From Christensenella sp. UBA4675 (GTDB taxonomy: Bacteria; Bacillota; Clostridia; Christensenellales; Borkfalkiaceae): a stretch of 58,585 nt of DNA. Position numbers and translations under genes: made by a program. Below are positions 43,244 through 52,305 of the stretch, one piece after another. Numbering within the stretch: the stretch's first letter is position 1; each line of letters starts with the position of its first letter. Below the pieces are notes generated by a model. The model was not told where the DNA came from, did no database searches, and saw nothing but the letters and a program-made list of their open reading frames with translations. The stretch covers positions 296,751 to 355,335 of the forward strand of contig DHLF01000004.1 in assembly GCA_002405165.1 (NCBI GenBank). Reading direction: 5' to 3'.

Positions 43244-45109
43244 ATGGAATATTTTAACCAAGGCGAATTCGACGCGATAGTCGTAGGCGCGGGACACGCG
43301 GGGTGCGAAGCAGGACTTGCCCTTGCTAGAACCGGACAAAAAACTTTAATAATTACCACCGATTTAAACAACGTAGCTTTTATGGCGTGCAATCCGTCCG
43401 TCGGCGGAACGGCAAAGGGACATTTAGTCCGCGAAATAGACGCGCTGGGCGGTGAAATGGGCGTAAACATAGGTAAAACTTGTTTACAAATAAAAATGCT
43501 AAATTCGGGTAAAGGCGCGGCGGTTCAGTCGTTAAGGGCGCAAGCAGACAAATACGCTTACCATACACAAATGAAAAAAACGCTTGAAAACACCCCTAAT
43601 TTAAAGCTACTCCAAAGCGAAGTTACTTCGGTTTTGGTAGAAAACGGAAAAGTTACGGGCGTTACCACTTCTTTCGGCGGACTGATTAAGGCAAGAGCCG
43701 TAGTTTTATGTACGGGCGTTTATTTAAACGGAACTTGCATTACCGGAGAATTTACCGAAAACATAGGTCCTTGCGGATTTAAATCGGCAACGAAGTTGAC
43801 GGAAAGTTTAAGACAAATAGGTTTTGACGTGCGCAGGTTTAAAACGGGAACTCCCGCCAGAATAGACGCAAGAACCGTAGATTTTTCCAAACTCGAAATT
43901 CAAGAAGGTTCGACCGATATTTACCCGTTTTCTTTTATGGACGATTCCGTTCCGCAAAAACAAACGCCTTGTTATCTTGCGTACACCAATCAAAAAACGC
44001 ACGATATAATAAGAAAAAATTTATGTCGTTCCCCATTATATAACGGACTTATTACGGGTACAGGACCTAGATACTGCCCTTCCATAGAAACCAAAGTGGA
44101 GCGCTTTGCCGATAAAGAAAGGCATCAGCTATTTTTAGAGCCGGAAGGCGCAGACACCAACGAAATTTACGTTCAAGGTATGTCCACTTCTCTCCCGCAC
44201 GAAGTGCAATTAGAAATGTATCGCTCTATCGTAGGACTTGAAAATTGCGATATTATGAGATACGCCTACGCCATAGAATACGATTGCATAAATTCTTTGG
44301 ATTTATACCCCACTCTTCAATTTAAAAAGGTTAGCGGATTGTACTGCGCAGGACAAATAAACGGTACCAGCGGATACGAAGAAGCAGGCGTTCAGGGACT
44401 TATAGCCGGACTTAACGCAAGTTTATTTTTAAGAGATAAAGAACAAATCGTTTTAGACAGAAGTCAAGCATACGCGGGAGTTTTAATTGACGATTTGGTT
44501 ACGAAAGGAACTAACGAACCGTATAGAATTATGACTTCCAGGGCGGAATACAGGTTATTTTTAAGGCAAGACAACGCCGATTTAAGATTAACGGAAATAG
44601 GAAGAAAAGCGGGACTCGTAACTGACGAAAGATGGGAAAAATTCTTAAAGAGAAAATCCGATATAGACGCCGTTTACGCCGAATGTAATATTTCTCATCC
44701 GTTAAACGAAATTAAAGATTTTTTGATAAAAGAAAATCAAGAGCTTTCTAACGGCGGATTAAAATATTCGGATATGATAAAAAGAAATATCCCCCTTAAA
44801 GATATTAAAGAATATTTTAACGCATTCGCAGGATATTCTTACGACACGCTTGAAACCGTTGAAACGACAATAAAGTACGAAGGATATTTAAAAAAGGAAA
44901 AAGAAAACATTTTAAAAGCCAAAAAACTAGAAGAAAAGTTACTCCCCGACGATATAGATTATAATTCTATTTACGGTTTAAGGTTAGAAGCAAGGCAAAA
45001 GTTAAGCCAAATACGCCCCTTAAATTTAGGACAAGCGGGAAGAATTTCGGGCGTAAGTCCCGCGGACGTATCGGTTTTAATGGTCTATTTAAAGCAAATA
45101 CAAAAATAA
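43244..45109 (+). CDS. mnmG: tRNA uridine-5-carboxymethylaminomethyl modification enzyme MnmG
   Basis: 621 aa. FAD site VVGAGHAGCEAGLALA at about 13, CNPSVGG, and the GidA signatures GPRYCPSIE and GQINGTSGYEEA. With MnmE it modifies the wobble uridine of several tRNAs. AAAGGAAA precedes the ATG; a 9-bp hairpin (43195-43218) sits just before that site. Typical neighbour of replication-origin genes. Confidence 0.97.
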   Translation: MEYFNQGEFDAIVVGAGHAGCEAGLALARTGQKTLIITTDLNNVAFMACNPSVGGTAKGHLVREIDALGGEMGVNIGKTCLQIKMLNSGKGAAVQSLRAQADKYAYHTQMKKTLENTPNLKLLQSEVTSVLVENGKVTGVTTSFGGLIKARAVVLCTGVYLNGTCITGEFTENIGPCGFKSATKLTESLRQIGFDVRRFKTGTPARIDARTVDFSKLEIQEGSTDIYPFSFMDDSVPQKQTPCYLAYTNQKTHDIIRKNLCRSPLYNGLITGTGPRYCPSIETKVERFADKERHQLFLEPEGADTNEIYVQGMSTSLPHEVQLEMYRSIVGLENCDIMRYAYAIEYDCINSLDLYPTLQFKKVSGLYCAGQINGTSGYEEAGVQGLIAGLNASLFLRDKEQIVLDRSQAYAGVLIDDLVTKGTNEPYRIMTSRAEYRLFLRQDNADLRLTEIGRKAGLVTDERWEKFLKRKSDIDAVYAECNISHPLNEIKDFLIKENQELSNGGLKYSDMIKRNIPLKDIKEYFNAFAGYSYDTLETVETTIKYEGYLKKEKENILKAKKLEEKLLPDDIDYNSIYGLRLEARQKLSQIRPLNLGQAGRISGVSPADVSVLMVYLKQIQK

Positions 45110-45209
45110 ATTATTCCAAACGATATACGATATTATCTAACTAAAAACTTAAACGGTTAAAAGGTTGAAGAAATATTTCTCCGACCTTTTATCGTTACAA
45201 AAAGGAAAA

Positions 45210-45606
45210 AATGACTAAACAGTTAAGCGATTACGAAATTGAAAAACAAATTAAAAAACAAAAACTTGTTAGAAACGAATTTTTGTATTACGGAGACAGC
45301 GACGGCAAGTTTGATATGCCTTAAATTAGAAAGCAGAAAATAGATATAGACAAAATACGTTTGTTTAAGTTTTTCGGACGCAAAACTAAACGCCAGCGAA
45401 AATTACCATAAAACTATACGTTTTTTATGTGCGACCGGAAGTTTGACAGCGTGTACGAAAACACGGACGAAGAGCTTGAAAAGTTAAAACAGTACCATTG
45501 TCTACTCTCCCCGATTTTAGCATTTTTACAAATATGCCCATTCCCCTACAAATAGAAAGCATATTTAAAAATCGTTGGTGCGGAGCTTTTTGACAACGCC
45601 ATATAA
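45210..45606 (+). pseudogene. Decayed DUF4417-family gene
   Basis: Starts with a good ribosome site (AAGGAA) and MTKQLSDYEIEKQ, reads on to GDSDGKFDMP, then hits TAA. Conserved DUF4417 pieces continue in shifted frames: IRKQKIDIDKIRLFKFFG, then YHKTIRFFMCDRKFDSVYE and LKQYHCLLSP, then TNMPIPLQIESIFKNRW and GAF before a stop. At least one nonsense mutation and two frameshifts are needed, and the C-terminal half is missing. DUF4417 proteins are common in phages and plasmids; function unknown. Confidence 0.7.
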
Positions 45607-45645
45607 TACAGTCTTTTTCTTTAATTTATTACAAAAAAAATAAAA

Positions 45646-45674
45646 GCGTATAAGCCGTTTATCGACTTATACGC
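45646..45674 (-). terminator. Terminator of the Na/Pi transporter gene
   Basis: Stem GCGTATAAG (45646-45654) with CTTATACGC (45666-45674); on the minus strand it is followed by TTTTATTTTTTTT, and the plus strand also has a T-run. Confidence 0.75.
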
Positions 45675-45692
45675 CATTTTTTTACAATTCTA

Positions 45693-47349
45693 TTAGCCTA
45701 AACTATGAGTTATATACGACAAGTGGTCGCCAACCCTTTCCAAATTAGAGACTAAATTTATAAACACACAGTTGCTTTCCGCCCTACACTCTCCCGTATT
45801 TAACCTATCCATATGAGAATTGATTAGTGATTTTCTTAAAGCGTCTACACTGTCTTCTAACTCGTCTATTTCTTTAATTCTTCTTTTTCTTTCTTTATCG
45901 TCGTCGTCTAAAACAAGTCGTTTTATTCCGTCTTTCATTAAAGAAAGTTTATCGAACATTAAATTTAATTCTTCTTTAACTTGGGGAGAAAAAATTAAAT
46001 CTTCTCTTACTTCGCGTCTTGTATATTTCAATACGTTTTCCGCTAAATCGCTTATTCTCGTAATATCCGAATTTGCCGAATGAAGATTAGTTATAATTTT
46101 TTCGTCTTCCTTCGAAGTGTCGCAGGTAGATACGTTTATTAAATATTTCGTGAGCTTTCTACTTGCATAGTTTATTCCTTCGTTATACTTAAAAACGTCT
46201 TCGCACTCGCTATCGTCTTTCGCGATAAAAAATCCTAACGCCCTTTCAAGAGAGTTCATAGACATATCTAACATTCTCATCGCTTCTTTTTTCGCATTCT
46301 CTATCGCTATTGCGGGCGAAGTTAATAAACGCTTATCCAAAAAAACGCTGTGTCCGTCGTCTTCTTCTTTATCACCTTTATCCTTAATTACAAATTCCGA
46401 AATTTTTACTATTTGTTTAGTAAACGGCAAGAATATTAAAGTACACATAGAGTTAAACGCCAAGTGGAAAAGCGCAAGTTGCATAGACGGTTCTTTAATT
46501 TTACTCCATAATCCGCTTTGGAAGTTTTTCCAAAATAAAAGAACTATAAAAAATATTATAGAGCCTAAAAAGTTAAACAATAAATGTATAAACGCCGCTC
46601 TTTTCGCGTTAGTGTTTGCGCCAACGGAAGACATAAGCGTGTATACGCAAGTACCGATATTAGTACCTAAAACTATGTAATAAATAGAGTTTCCGCCACC
46701 GCCTATTTGTAATTCCTTGCAAAGTCATTGCAATTAAAACACCCATAATAACAGTGCTTGATTGAACTATTATAGTCGCGACTATTCCGAACAAAAACAA
46801 TAATAGCGGATTTTTAAAATCATGTAGCATTTCCATAACGAAATCCGATTCCGCAAATTCCGCCATAGAACTTTTCATAATTCTAAGTCCCACGAACAAA
46901 CAACCGAGTCCCGCAAAAAACATTCCTATTTGTCTGACTTTTTCTTTTTTAGAAAAAATGGACATAAAAATGCCGATGCAAGAAAACAAACTGAAAAACA
47001 TTCCTAAATCGAAATCGTTACCGCCTAGCGCGCTTAACGACGTTATAATAGAAGTAATTGTCGTTCCGATATTAGCCCCGAAAATAACGGTTGTAGCCTG
47101 CATTAAATCGACTACGCCCGCATTTACCAAACCTACGACCATAATTGTGGTTGCCGAAGAACTTGCGATAATTGCGGTTGAAACCGTACCTATTCCTACG
47201 CCTAATAACCTATTGCCCGAAATTTTGTTAAACATTTTTTTAATGCCTTTGGTGGCGAGCTTTTCCATATTTTCGCTTAGCAATTTAACGCCTACCAAAA
47301 ACACACCTAATCCGCTTAACAGTAATATAATCGCTTCTACAATTTCCAT
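45693..47349 (-). pseudogene. Na+/phosphate cotransporter with PhoU-like domain, broken by a frameshift
   Basis: Two adjacent frames make one Na/Pi cotransporter (NptA/PNaS family). The first (47349 to about 46712) has the duplicated QSSTVIMGVL and ASSSATTIMVVGLVNAG motifs and FGANIGTTITS. The second, entered by skipping one base near 46711-46716, continues as LQIGGGGNSIYYIVLGTNIGT, then membrane helices and a C-terminal PhoU-like four-helix domain (from about 45.7 to 46.3 kb) ending at 45693. Removing one A in GGAATTA restores the frame. Either a recent mutation or a sequencing error. It begins 6 nt after the pyridoxamine kinase gene. Confidence 0.82.
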
Positions 47350-47355
47350 ATAATA

Positions 47356-48189
47356 TTATCCTTTGTCAGTTTCTAATCGCTTGATAAGATTTGACAATTC
47401 TTTTTCGAAATGAACACCGTAAAAGTGTTCTTTATCGGAAATTGTAGAAATTATACAATTGACAACGAAATCCGCCGAAATTTTTGCAGATTCGAAATAA
47501 CTATACCCTTTTTCAACTAACGCCACAAAAACGGAAGCGTATATGTCGCCCGTTCCGTGATAAGAAGTGGAAATTTTTTCGTGAACGTAAACTTCGCAGG
47601 TTTTTTCGTCTAAATTATAAACGCAAACGCCCGTTTTCCCTTTTCCTTCAACGCCTTTTAAAATTACGCTTGCATTAAACGTGTCCGAAAGCTTTTTAGC
47701 AAGCGTTTTAATCTCTTCTTCATTAAACGGCTTATAATCTATATCCAAAAGCAGACAAGCTTCGCTGATATTAGGAAGTATTACCGTTGCGTCGTAGCAA
47801 AGAGCTTTCATAGCTTTAACGTATTCTTTGTCAAATCCGGGATAAAGTTTTCCGTGATCAGCCATTGCGGGGTCAACGTAAATTCTTCCGCTAGAAAGGC
47901 TTTTCTTTAACCCGTTTATTTTATTTACTAAGTACGAATTGCCAACGTAACCCGTATATAACGCGTCAAAGGAAAAATTTTGTTTTTTCCACATTTCGAT
48001 TATATCGTCTATTTGAGCGTCTAAATCAAACTTAGTAAATCCGCTAAACATAGTATGGTTAGATAAAATAGAAGTCGGTAAAACCGCAGTTTCGATACCG
48101 AGAGCGGATATAACCGGTAACGCCACGGTTAAGGAACATTGACCTACGCATGATAAATCTTGTACAGTTAAAATCCTTTTTGTATTCAT
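47356..48189 (-). CDS. Pyridoxamine kinase (PfkB/ribokinase-like, PdxY type)
   Basis: 277 aa. Phosphorylates pyridoxal/pyridoxamine in vitamin B6 salvage. Visible: RILTVQDLSCVGQCSLTVALP start, YVDPAMADHGKLY, ILPNISEACLL and the GTGD catalytic box (SYHGTGDIYASVF). AAGGAG precedes the ATG. A membrane ECF S-component gene lies 150 nt upstream and may supply its substrate. Confidence 0.88.
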   Translation of the reverse strand: MNTKRILTVQDLSCVGQCSLTVALPVISALGIETAVLPTSILSNHTMFSGFTKFDLDAQIDDIIEMWKKQNFSFDALYTGYVGNSYLVNKINGLKKSLSSGRIYVDPAMADHGKLYPGFDKEYVKAMKALCYDATVILPNISEACLLLDIDYKPFNEEEIKTLAKKLSDTFNASVILKGVEGKGKTGVCVYNLDEKTCEVYVHEKISTSYHGTGDIYASVFVALVEKGYSYFESAKISADFVVNCIISTISDKEHFYGVHFEKELSNLIKRLETDKG

Positions 48190-48284
48190 AGTAATTCTCC
48201 TTATACTCTTGCGATATAGCTTACAACATTTTTGGCAATGCCGTCAACTATTTTTAAAAGGTTAAATTTTCAATACTTAAAAAT

Positions 48285-48313
48285 GCGGAAAAACGCTATC
48301 GGCGTTTTTCCGC
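48285..48313 (-). terminator. Terminator after the ECF S-component gene
   Basis: 12-bp stem GCGGAAAAACGC (48285-48296) with GCGTTTTTCCGC (48302-48313), followed on the minus strand by ATTTTTAAG. Confidence 0.75.
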
Positions 48314-48338
48314 TAAAAATTGAATATTTATTAAATAT

Positions 48339-48950
48339 TTATTCGTCTTCCAATCTCTTATTTTCCCCGAATAATTTTGCGTATAAGTCTTTAACAACCT
48401 TAATTACGGGAGAAATTAAAACGTTTATTAAAAATTCTATTACGAAATTCCACCCTGCAAGCGTAATAAATACGATTTTTACGGCGTTTTCGTTACCGAA
48501 AAAGTTTATTAGCCAAGAACGATAAAATAAAAGCATCATCGAGCAAAAAATTGCCGTATTGACAACAGGACAAATTCCGCAAGATACGTATACGCCCCAC
48601 CTGTCGCTTTTTTTGCTAATCCATTTATAAACGAAGTATGCAACAACGGGAGCTAAACAACCCTTTAAATATATCAAAAATACCGTTAAAAAAGGCTTAT
48701 ACTGAAATAAAAGTAAGGTAAAACCGCCGTCTAACCCCGTTAAGCCGAAAATTAAAACTACGGTTGAAAATATAAACCCCAAAAATAAGCCTGTCCAAAA
48801 TCCGAAACAAACGACGCCTATCATAATGGGTATAAAGCTTAACGCCAAAGAAAATTGTCCTATTTTTAAAAGCCCTAAAGAAGATAGAACTTGCAAAACT
48901 ATAACCAGCGCCGTAAGCAAAGCTATGTTTGTGATTTTTTTACTAGACAT
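48339..48950 (-). CDS. ECF transporter S-component (vitamin-binding membrane protein)
   Basis: 203 aa with about six hydrophobic segments and the ECF-S style N-terminus (KKITNIALLTALVIVLQVLSS), plus GFWTGLFLGFIFSTVVLIFG. Such proteins bind a vitamin and dock on a shared energising module encoded elsewhere. The pyridoxamine kinase next to it suggests a B6-type substrate, but this is only inference. AAAGGTG precedes the ATG; no riboswitch-like leader is seen. Confidence 0.8.
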   Translation of the reverse strand: MSSKKITNIALLTALVIVLQVLSSLGLLKIGQFSLALSFIPIMIGVVCFGFWTGLFLGFIFSTVVLIFGLTGLDGGFTLLLFQYKPFLTVFLIYLKGCLAPVVAYFVYKWISKKSDRWGVYVSCGICPVVNTAIFCSMMLLFYRSWLINFFGNENAVKIVFITLAGWNFVIEFLINVLISPVIKVVKDLYAKLFGENKRLEDE

Positions 48951-49065
48951 TTTTTCACCTTTTTTATTTAAAATAACATACTAGCGAAAAAAAATCAATT
49001 AAAATGCTTTATATTAAACGCTTTATATGTTACAATTTAGTTATTAAAATGAAATGGAGCAGACG

Positions 49066-49542
49066 ATGTATAAAAATTCAACCGTACTTGACAAAAAAAT
49101 ACTTAACGCTTTAAACAAAAAAAGCTTTATTTCCGCAATAATCGTTTTATGCGTGGGATTTTTAACTATAATAGCAAGCGTATTTATGTTTATTGATAAA
49201 GATAAATACTACGGAATAATTTATTTAGTATGCTCTATTCTTCTTATAGCTCTTGCGGGATATTTGCTTATTTATCTAAATAAAATAAATAAAAAAATAG
49301 AAAATTCCATAAACGAATACGATTTTGAAGAAGATGGGTTTATTGTAAAAGACAGTTTGGATAACTTTTCAAAAATTACTTATCAATACGTTTTTAAGCT
49401 GAAAAAAAATAATGAATATCTGTTTATTTATATAAATAAAGCAAACGCCTACCCCGTTAATTTAAACGCTTTTGAAAACGAAGAAGACAAAAAAGAATTT
49501 TTAAAATTTATTATCCAAAAAACAAATAAAATAATTAAATAG
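49066..49542 (+). CDS. Two-helix membrane protein with YcxB-like domain (hypothetical)
   Basis: About 158 aa: two membrane helices (about 20-42 and 48-68), then a soluble beta-rich part with YDFEEDGFIVKDSLDNFSKI and YLFIYINKANAYPVNL, the YcxB-like pattern. The ATG at 49066 follows GGAG at 6 nt; an ATG at 49054 overlaps that site. Function unknown. Confidence 0.65.
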   Translation: MYKNSTVLDKKILNALNKKSFISAIIVLCVGFLTIIASVFMFIDKDKYYGIIYLVCSILLIALAGYLLIYLNKINKKIENSINEYDFEEDGFIVKDSLDNFSKITYQYVFKLKKNNEYLFIYINKANAYPVNLNAFENEEDKKEFLKFIIQKTNKIIK

Positions 49543-49551
49543 AATAGCAAA

Positions 49552-49576
49552 ACGGCGTAGCAAAAAGCTACGCCGT
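49552..49576. terminator. Bidirectional terminator
   Basis: 10-bp stem ACGGCGTAGC (49552-49561) with GCTACGCCGT (49567-49576) between two convergent genes. Confidence 0.65.
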
Positions 49577-49593
49577 AAAGTTAAATTAGTTAG

Positions 49594-49809
49594 TTAAGCT
49601 AATATAGTAACATCGTTACTGAATATCAACGTAATAAGGTCAACAATCCAGAAAATGGGGTCTAAAATTATTGCAATAATTCCGTATAAAATTTTGCCTC
49701 TCATTAAACGGGTAATTGCGCCTAAGAACAACCATCCTAAAAAGATTTGCAACAATACGTTTGCAAGTCTGCTTAACCCAAGATTTAACAATCCTTTACT
49801 GCTTGCCAT
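49594..49809 (-). CDS. Small membrane protein (hypothetical)
   Basis: 71 aa with two hydrophobic segments (about 17-32 and 40-62). No family I can name with confidence. AAAGGAG lies 9 nt before the ATG at 49809, which I prefer to a TTG two codons earlier. It has its own terminator. Confidence 0.6.
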   Translation of the reverse strand: MASSKGLLNLGLSRLANVLLQIFLGWLFLGAITRLMRGKILYGIIAIILDPIFWIVDLITLIFSNDVTILA

Positions 49810-49872
49810 ATTCAAACACTCCTTTATTTATTGTAAGAATAAACTTACTAATATATTTTATCATATTTTTTT

Positions 49873-51012
49873 CTAAAATCCAAGACCTTCTAATAAGTTT
49901 TTTAAATTTTTTACTTGTTCTTCGGAAAAATTTTGAATTTTTTTAAACTTTTTAAGTTTATATCTTCTTTTAAACAAAATAGAAAAATGCCTTTGAACGT
50001 GTTTAAACGGCAAAAGCCATTTTTTCTTTTCTAACACGGGATAAATTCCGACCATATCGGAATATTTAGGATAAATTTTTCTCCAAAAAGAACCTTTTTT
50101 TGCTTTCTTTAAATCACCGTTATAATTTCGGGCTATTTCCGTAAGTTCTTTTCTGTCTTCGTCGCCAAGCATAAAACTAGCGAAAACGTAATTTATCAAA
50201 TTATCGCTATACTCGTCGCTAGGCTCGCCGTCGAATAAAATTTTGGCAATTTTTACAAACTTTTCGTTAAAAGACTTTAAATTGTACTTTTCTAGCAATT
50301 CGTTTAGCCTATTTCTATCCAAATCCTGCTTATTTAACAAATACAAATCTATTATATTTCTAACGCCTATTCCACCGCTTAAAAAGTGAGAAGCCAAGTG
50401 CGCCTGAGTAATTAAATATTCGTTTTCTTTATCGAGCTGTAAAATTGTTTCGTATCCATCGGCTTTTTTACAATTAAACAAATTTTTTTCAAAGTTTTCG
50501 TCTAAAAATCTTCCGTAAAGCTTGCCGTGAATTTCGTATAACAAACCGCTCGACGTGCGGTAAGATAAGTGTTTTACCGTTTGCTTATCGTAAATAAATT
50601 CCGTATCTTTTAAAATTTTTTTAATTTTAGGATAATCGCTTTTTTTAACAAGGCAATCGAAATCGGTTAAAAAACGCATATCGGAAGACGGATAAAGCTT
50701 TTTTAAATTATATCCCTTTAACGGAATACAAAAAATATCGTTTTGGTCGAATATTCTTAAAAGCTTTTCGGTTTCTTTTTCTTGATACGAATTTTTTAAT
50801 AAATCTTTATAAACTTCTTTTTTTAAATACTGAACTTTATCCTTAAATATATTATTCTTAATAAGCCCTATATATGCAAGAACGTGTAATTTTTGTTTAT
50901 CTACAAGCCTAATAAACGCGCGAAAATCTATTTCCGAACTGTAATTTACGGAAATTTTTTCATCGTTTATACAAGACTTGATTAAGTCGGTTAAAAATTT
51001 TTCTTCATACAT
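49873..51012 (-). CDS. Nucleotidyltransferase-fold protein (PF14907 type)
   Basis: 379 aa. The nucleotidyltransferase pattern of the PF14907 family is seen at about 97-150: FCIPLKGYNLKKLYP, DMRFLTDFDCLVKKSDY, and later YEIHGKLYG. Members usually sit in polysaccharide or peptide-modification clusters; the reaction is not established. Here it is the last gene behind PglE/PglC/PglD-like genes, 17 nt after the acyltransferase. No clear Shine-Dalgarno. Confidence 0.78.
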   Translation of the reverse strand: MYEEKFLTDLIKSCINDEKISVNYSSEIDFRAFIRLVDKQKLHVLAYIGLIKNNIFKDKVQYLKKEVYKDLLKNSYQEKETEKLLRIFDQNDIFCIPLKGYNLKKLYPSSDMRFLTDFDCLVKKSDYPKIKKILKDTEFIYDKQTVKHLSYRTSSGLLYEIHGKLYGRFLDENFEKNLFNCKKADGYETILQLDKENEYLITQAHLASHFLSGGIGVRNIIDLYLLNKQDLDRNRLNELLEKYNLKSFNEKFVKIAKILFDGEPSDEYSDNLINYVFASFMLGDEDRKELTEIARNYNGDLKKAKKGSFWRKIYPKYSDMVGIYPVLEKKKWLLPFKHVQRHFSILFKRRYKLKKFKKIQNFSEEQVKNLKNLLEGLGF

Positions 51013-51029
51013 AGCTAAATTTATCGCTT

Positions 51030-51638
51030 TTATTTTATTTTTTTTGCGGGATTTCCGACGTAAGTTCCTAAGTTTAGCAAGTCCTTAACGACTACCGTTC
51101 CCGCTCCGACGGTTATATAACTTTCAACGTTTATATCATTTATTATTACAGAGCCTATTCCTATAAAACACTCTTGTCCTATTTTTACCGTACCCGCCAT
51201 TTTTACCGCAGGACATATATGCGAAAATGCGCCTATTTCACAGTCGTGTTCTACTAGGGCGGAAGTGTTTATTATACAGCCCACCCCTATTTTAGTTTGC
51301 GGATTTATAACGGCATTTGCAAAAACAACCGTTCCCCTGCCGATTTCGACTTCTTCCCCTATTATCGCGGAAGGGTGAACCAGCGTTACGGGAGTAAAGC
51401 CTTTTTCTAAAAATTTTAAAAATAATTTTTTTCTAATTTCGTTATTTCCTATTGCAATTATAAAATCGCATTTTTCGCCGTTTAAAACGCCATCAACGCT
51501 AAATTTTACTTTGCAACCTAAAACTTCCGAGCCAACTTTTCCGTCGTCGGCAAAAATAATTTCGGAATAATAATTTTTCGCCAAATCGCAAACGACTTTT
51601 CCGTGTCCGCCCGCCCCGACTATCAATAAACTATTCAT
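51030..51638 (-). CDS. Sugar O/N-acyltransferase (PglD/NeuD-like)
   Basis: 202 aa. N-terminal Rossmann-like part with IVGAGGHGKVV, then left-handed beta-helix hexapeptide repeats (VEIGRGTVVFANAVINPQ, HDCEIGAFSHICP, GAGTVVVKD) ending in GNPAKKIK. PglD homologues acetylate a UDP-4-amino-sugar on the way to bacillosamine. The ATG at 51638 overlaps the stop region of the sugar transferase gene. Confidence 0.88.
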   Translation of the reverse strand: MNSLLIVGAGGHGKVVCDLAKNYYSEIIFADDGKVGSEVLGCKVKFSVDGVLNGEKCDFIIAIGNNEIRKKLFLKFLEKGFTPVTLVHPSAIIGEEVEIGRGTVVFANAVINPQTKIGVGCIINTSALVEHDCEIGAFSHICPAVKMAGTVKIGQECFIGIGSVIINDINVESYITVGAGTVVVKDLLNLGTYVGNPAKKIK

Positions 51639-52305
51639 TGCCTTTAAATTCCTCCATAGTCGCAACGGCTTCCGAGCTTATTCCTTCCCTTTTAAATACT
51701 TTAAATAACGTTTTAAAAAGTATTGCTATATCGCCTAGCATACTATAACTTTCAACGTACTTTACGTCGTAATTAAACTTATCTTTCCACTCTAACAAAT
51801 TTCTTCCGTGCACTTGCGCAAGTCCCGTAAGTCCGGGTCTTACGTTATGGCGTTTATGCTGTTCTTCGCTATATAGGGGAAGATATTTAACTAATAAAGG
51901 TCTTGGACCTACGAAACTCATATCCCCGATTAGTATATTAAACAGTTCGGGAAGTTCATCCAAAGAACTCGCCCTTAAAAATTTTCCGTACTTAGTAAGT
52001 CTTTGTTCGTCGGGCAATAAATTGCCGTTTTCGTCCTTTTTGGAATTCATACTGCGAAATTTTATTAGTTTAAATATTTTTTCTTTTTTGCCCGGTCTTA
52101 ACTGCGTAAAAAAGGGATTTCCTTTCATAGCGATTGCCCCGACTATTATTAAAATTAAAAACAACGGTGATAAAAGTAAAATCATTATAAGAGAAAACAA
52201 AAAGCCGTAAAACCTTTTAAAAATAGGTCTATAAAGTATGGCGGATAAAACTAGCCATAAAAAGAGTATTCCTATTATTATAAGACATATTAAATATGGT
52301 TTCAT
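51631..52305 (-). CDS. Initiating sugar-phosphate transferase (PglC/WbaP-like)
   Basis: 224 aa. One or two N-terminal membrane segments, then the bacterial sugar transferase domain: KFRSMN, ASSLDELPELFNIL, GPRPLL and RPGLTGLAQVHGRN. Moves a sugar phosphate onto undecaprenyl phosphate to begin a surface glycan. Start overlaps the aminotransferase stop (ATGA); GGAG upstream. Confidence 0.92.
   Translation of the reverse strand: MKPYLICLIIIGILFLWLVLSAILYRPIFKRFYGFLFSLIMILLLSPLFLILIIVGAIAMKGNPFFTQLRPGKKEKIFKLIKFRSMNSKKDENGNLLPDEQRLTKYGKFLRASSLDELPELFNILIGDMSFVGPRPLLVKYLPLYSEEQHKRHNVRPGLTGLAQVHGRNLLEWKDKFNYDVKYVESYSMLGDIAILFKTLFKVFKREGISSEAVATMEEFKGNE

Noticed and set aside
296..45674. A dispersed repeat family based on similar terminator hairpins (296-325, 16954-16977, 45646-45674)
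   Set aside because: The resemblance is limited to short TAAG/CTTA stems common in AT-rich terminators; the flanks differ.
48951..49053. Riboswitch before the ECF S-component
   Set aside because: The leader is short, AT-rich and shows no stable stems or known motif.
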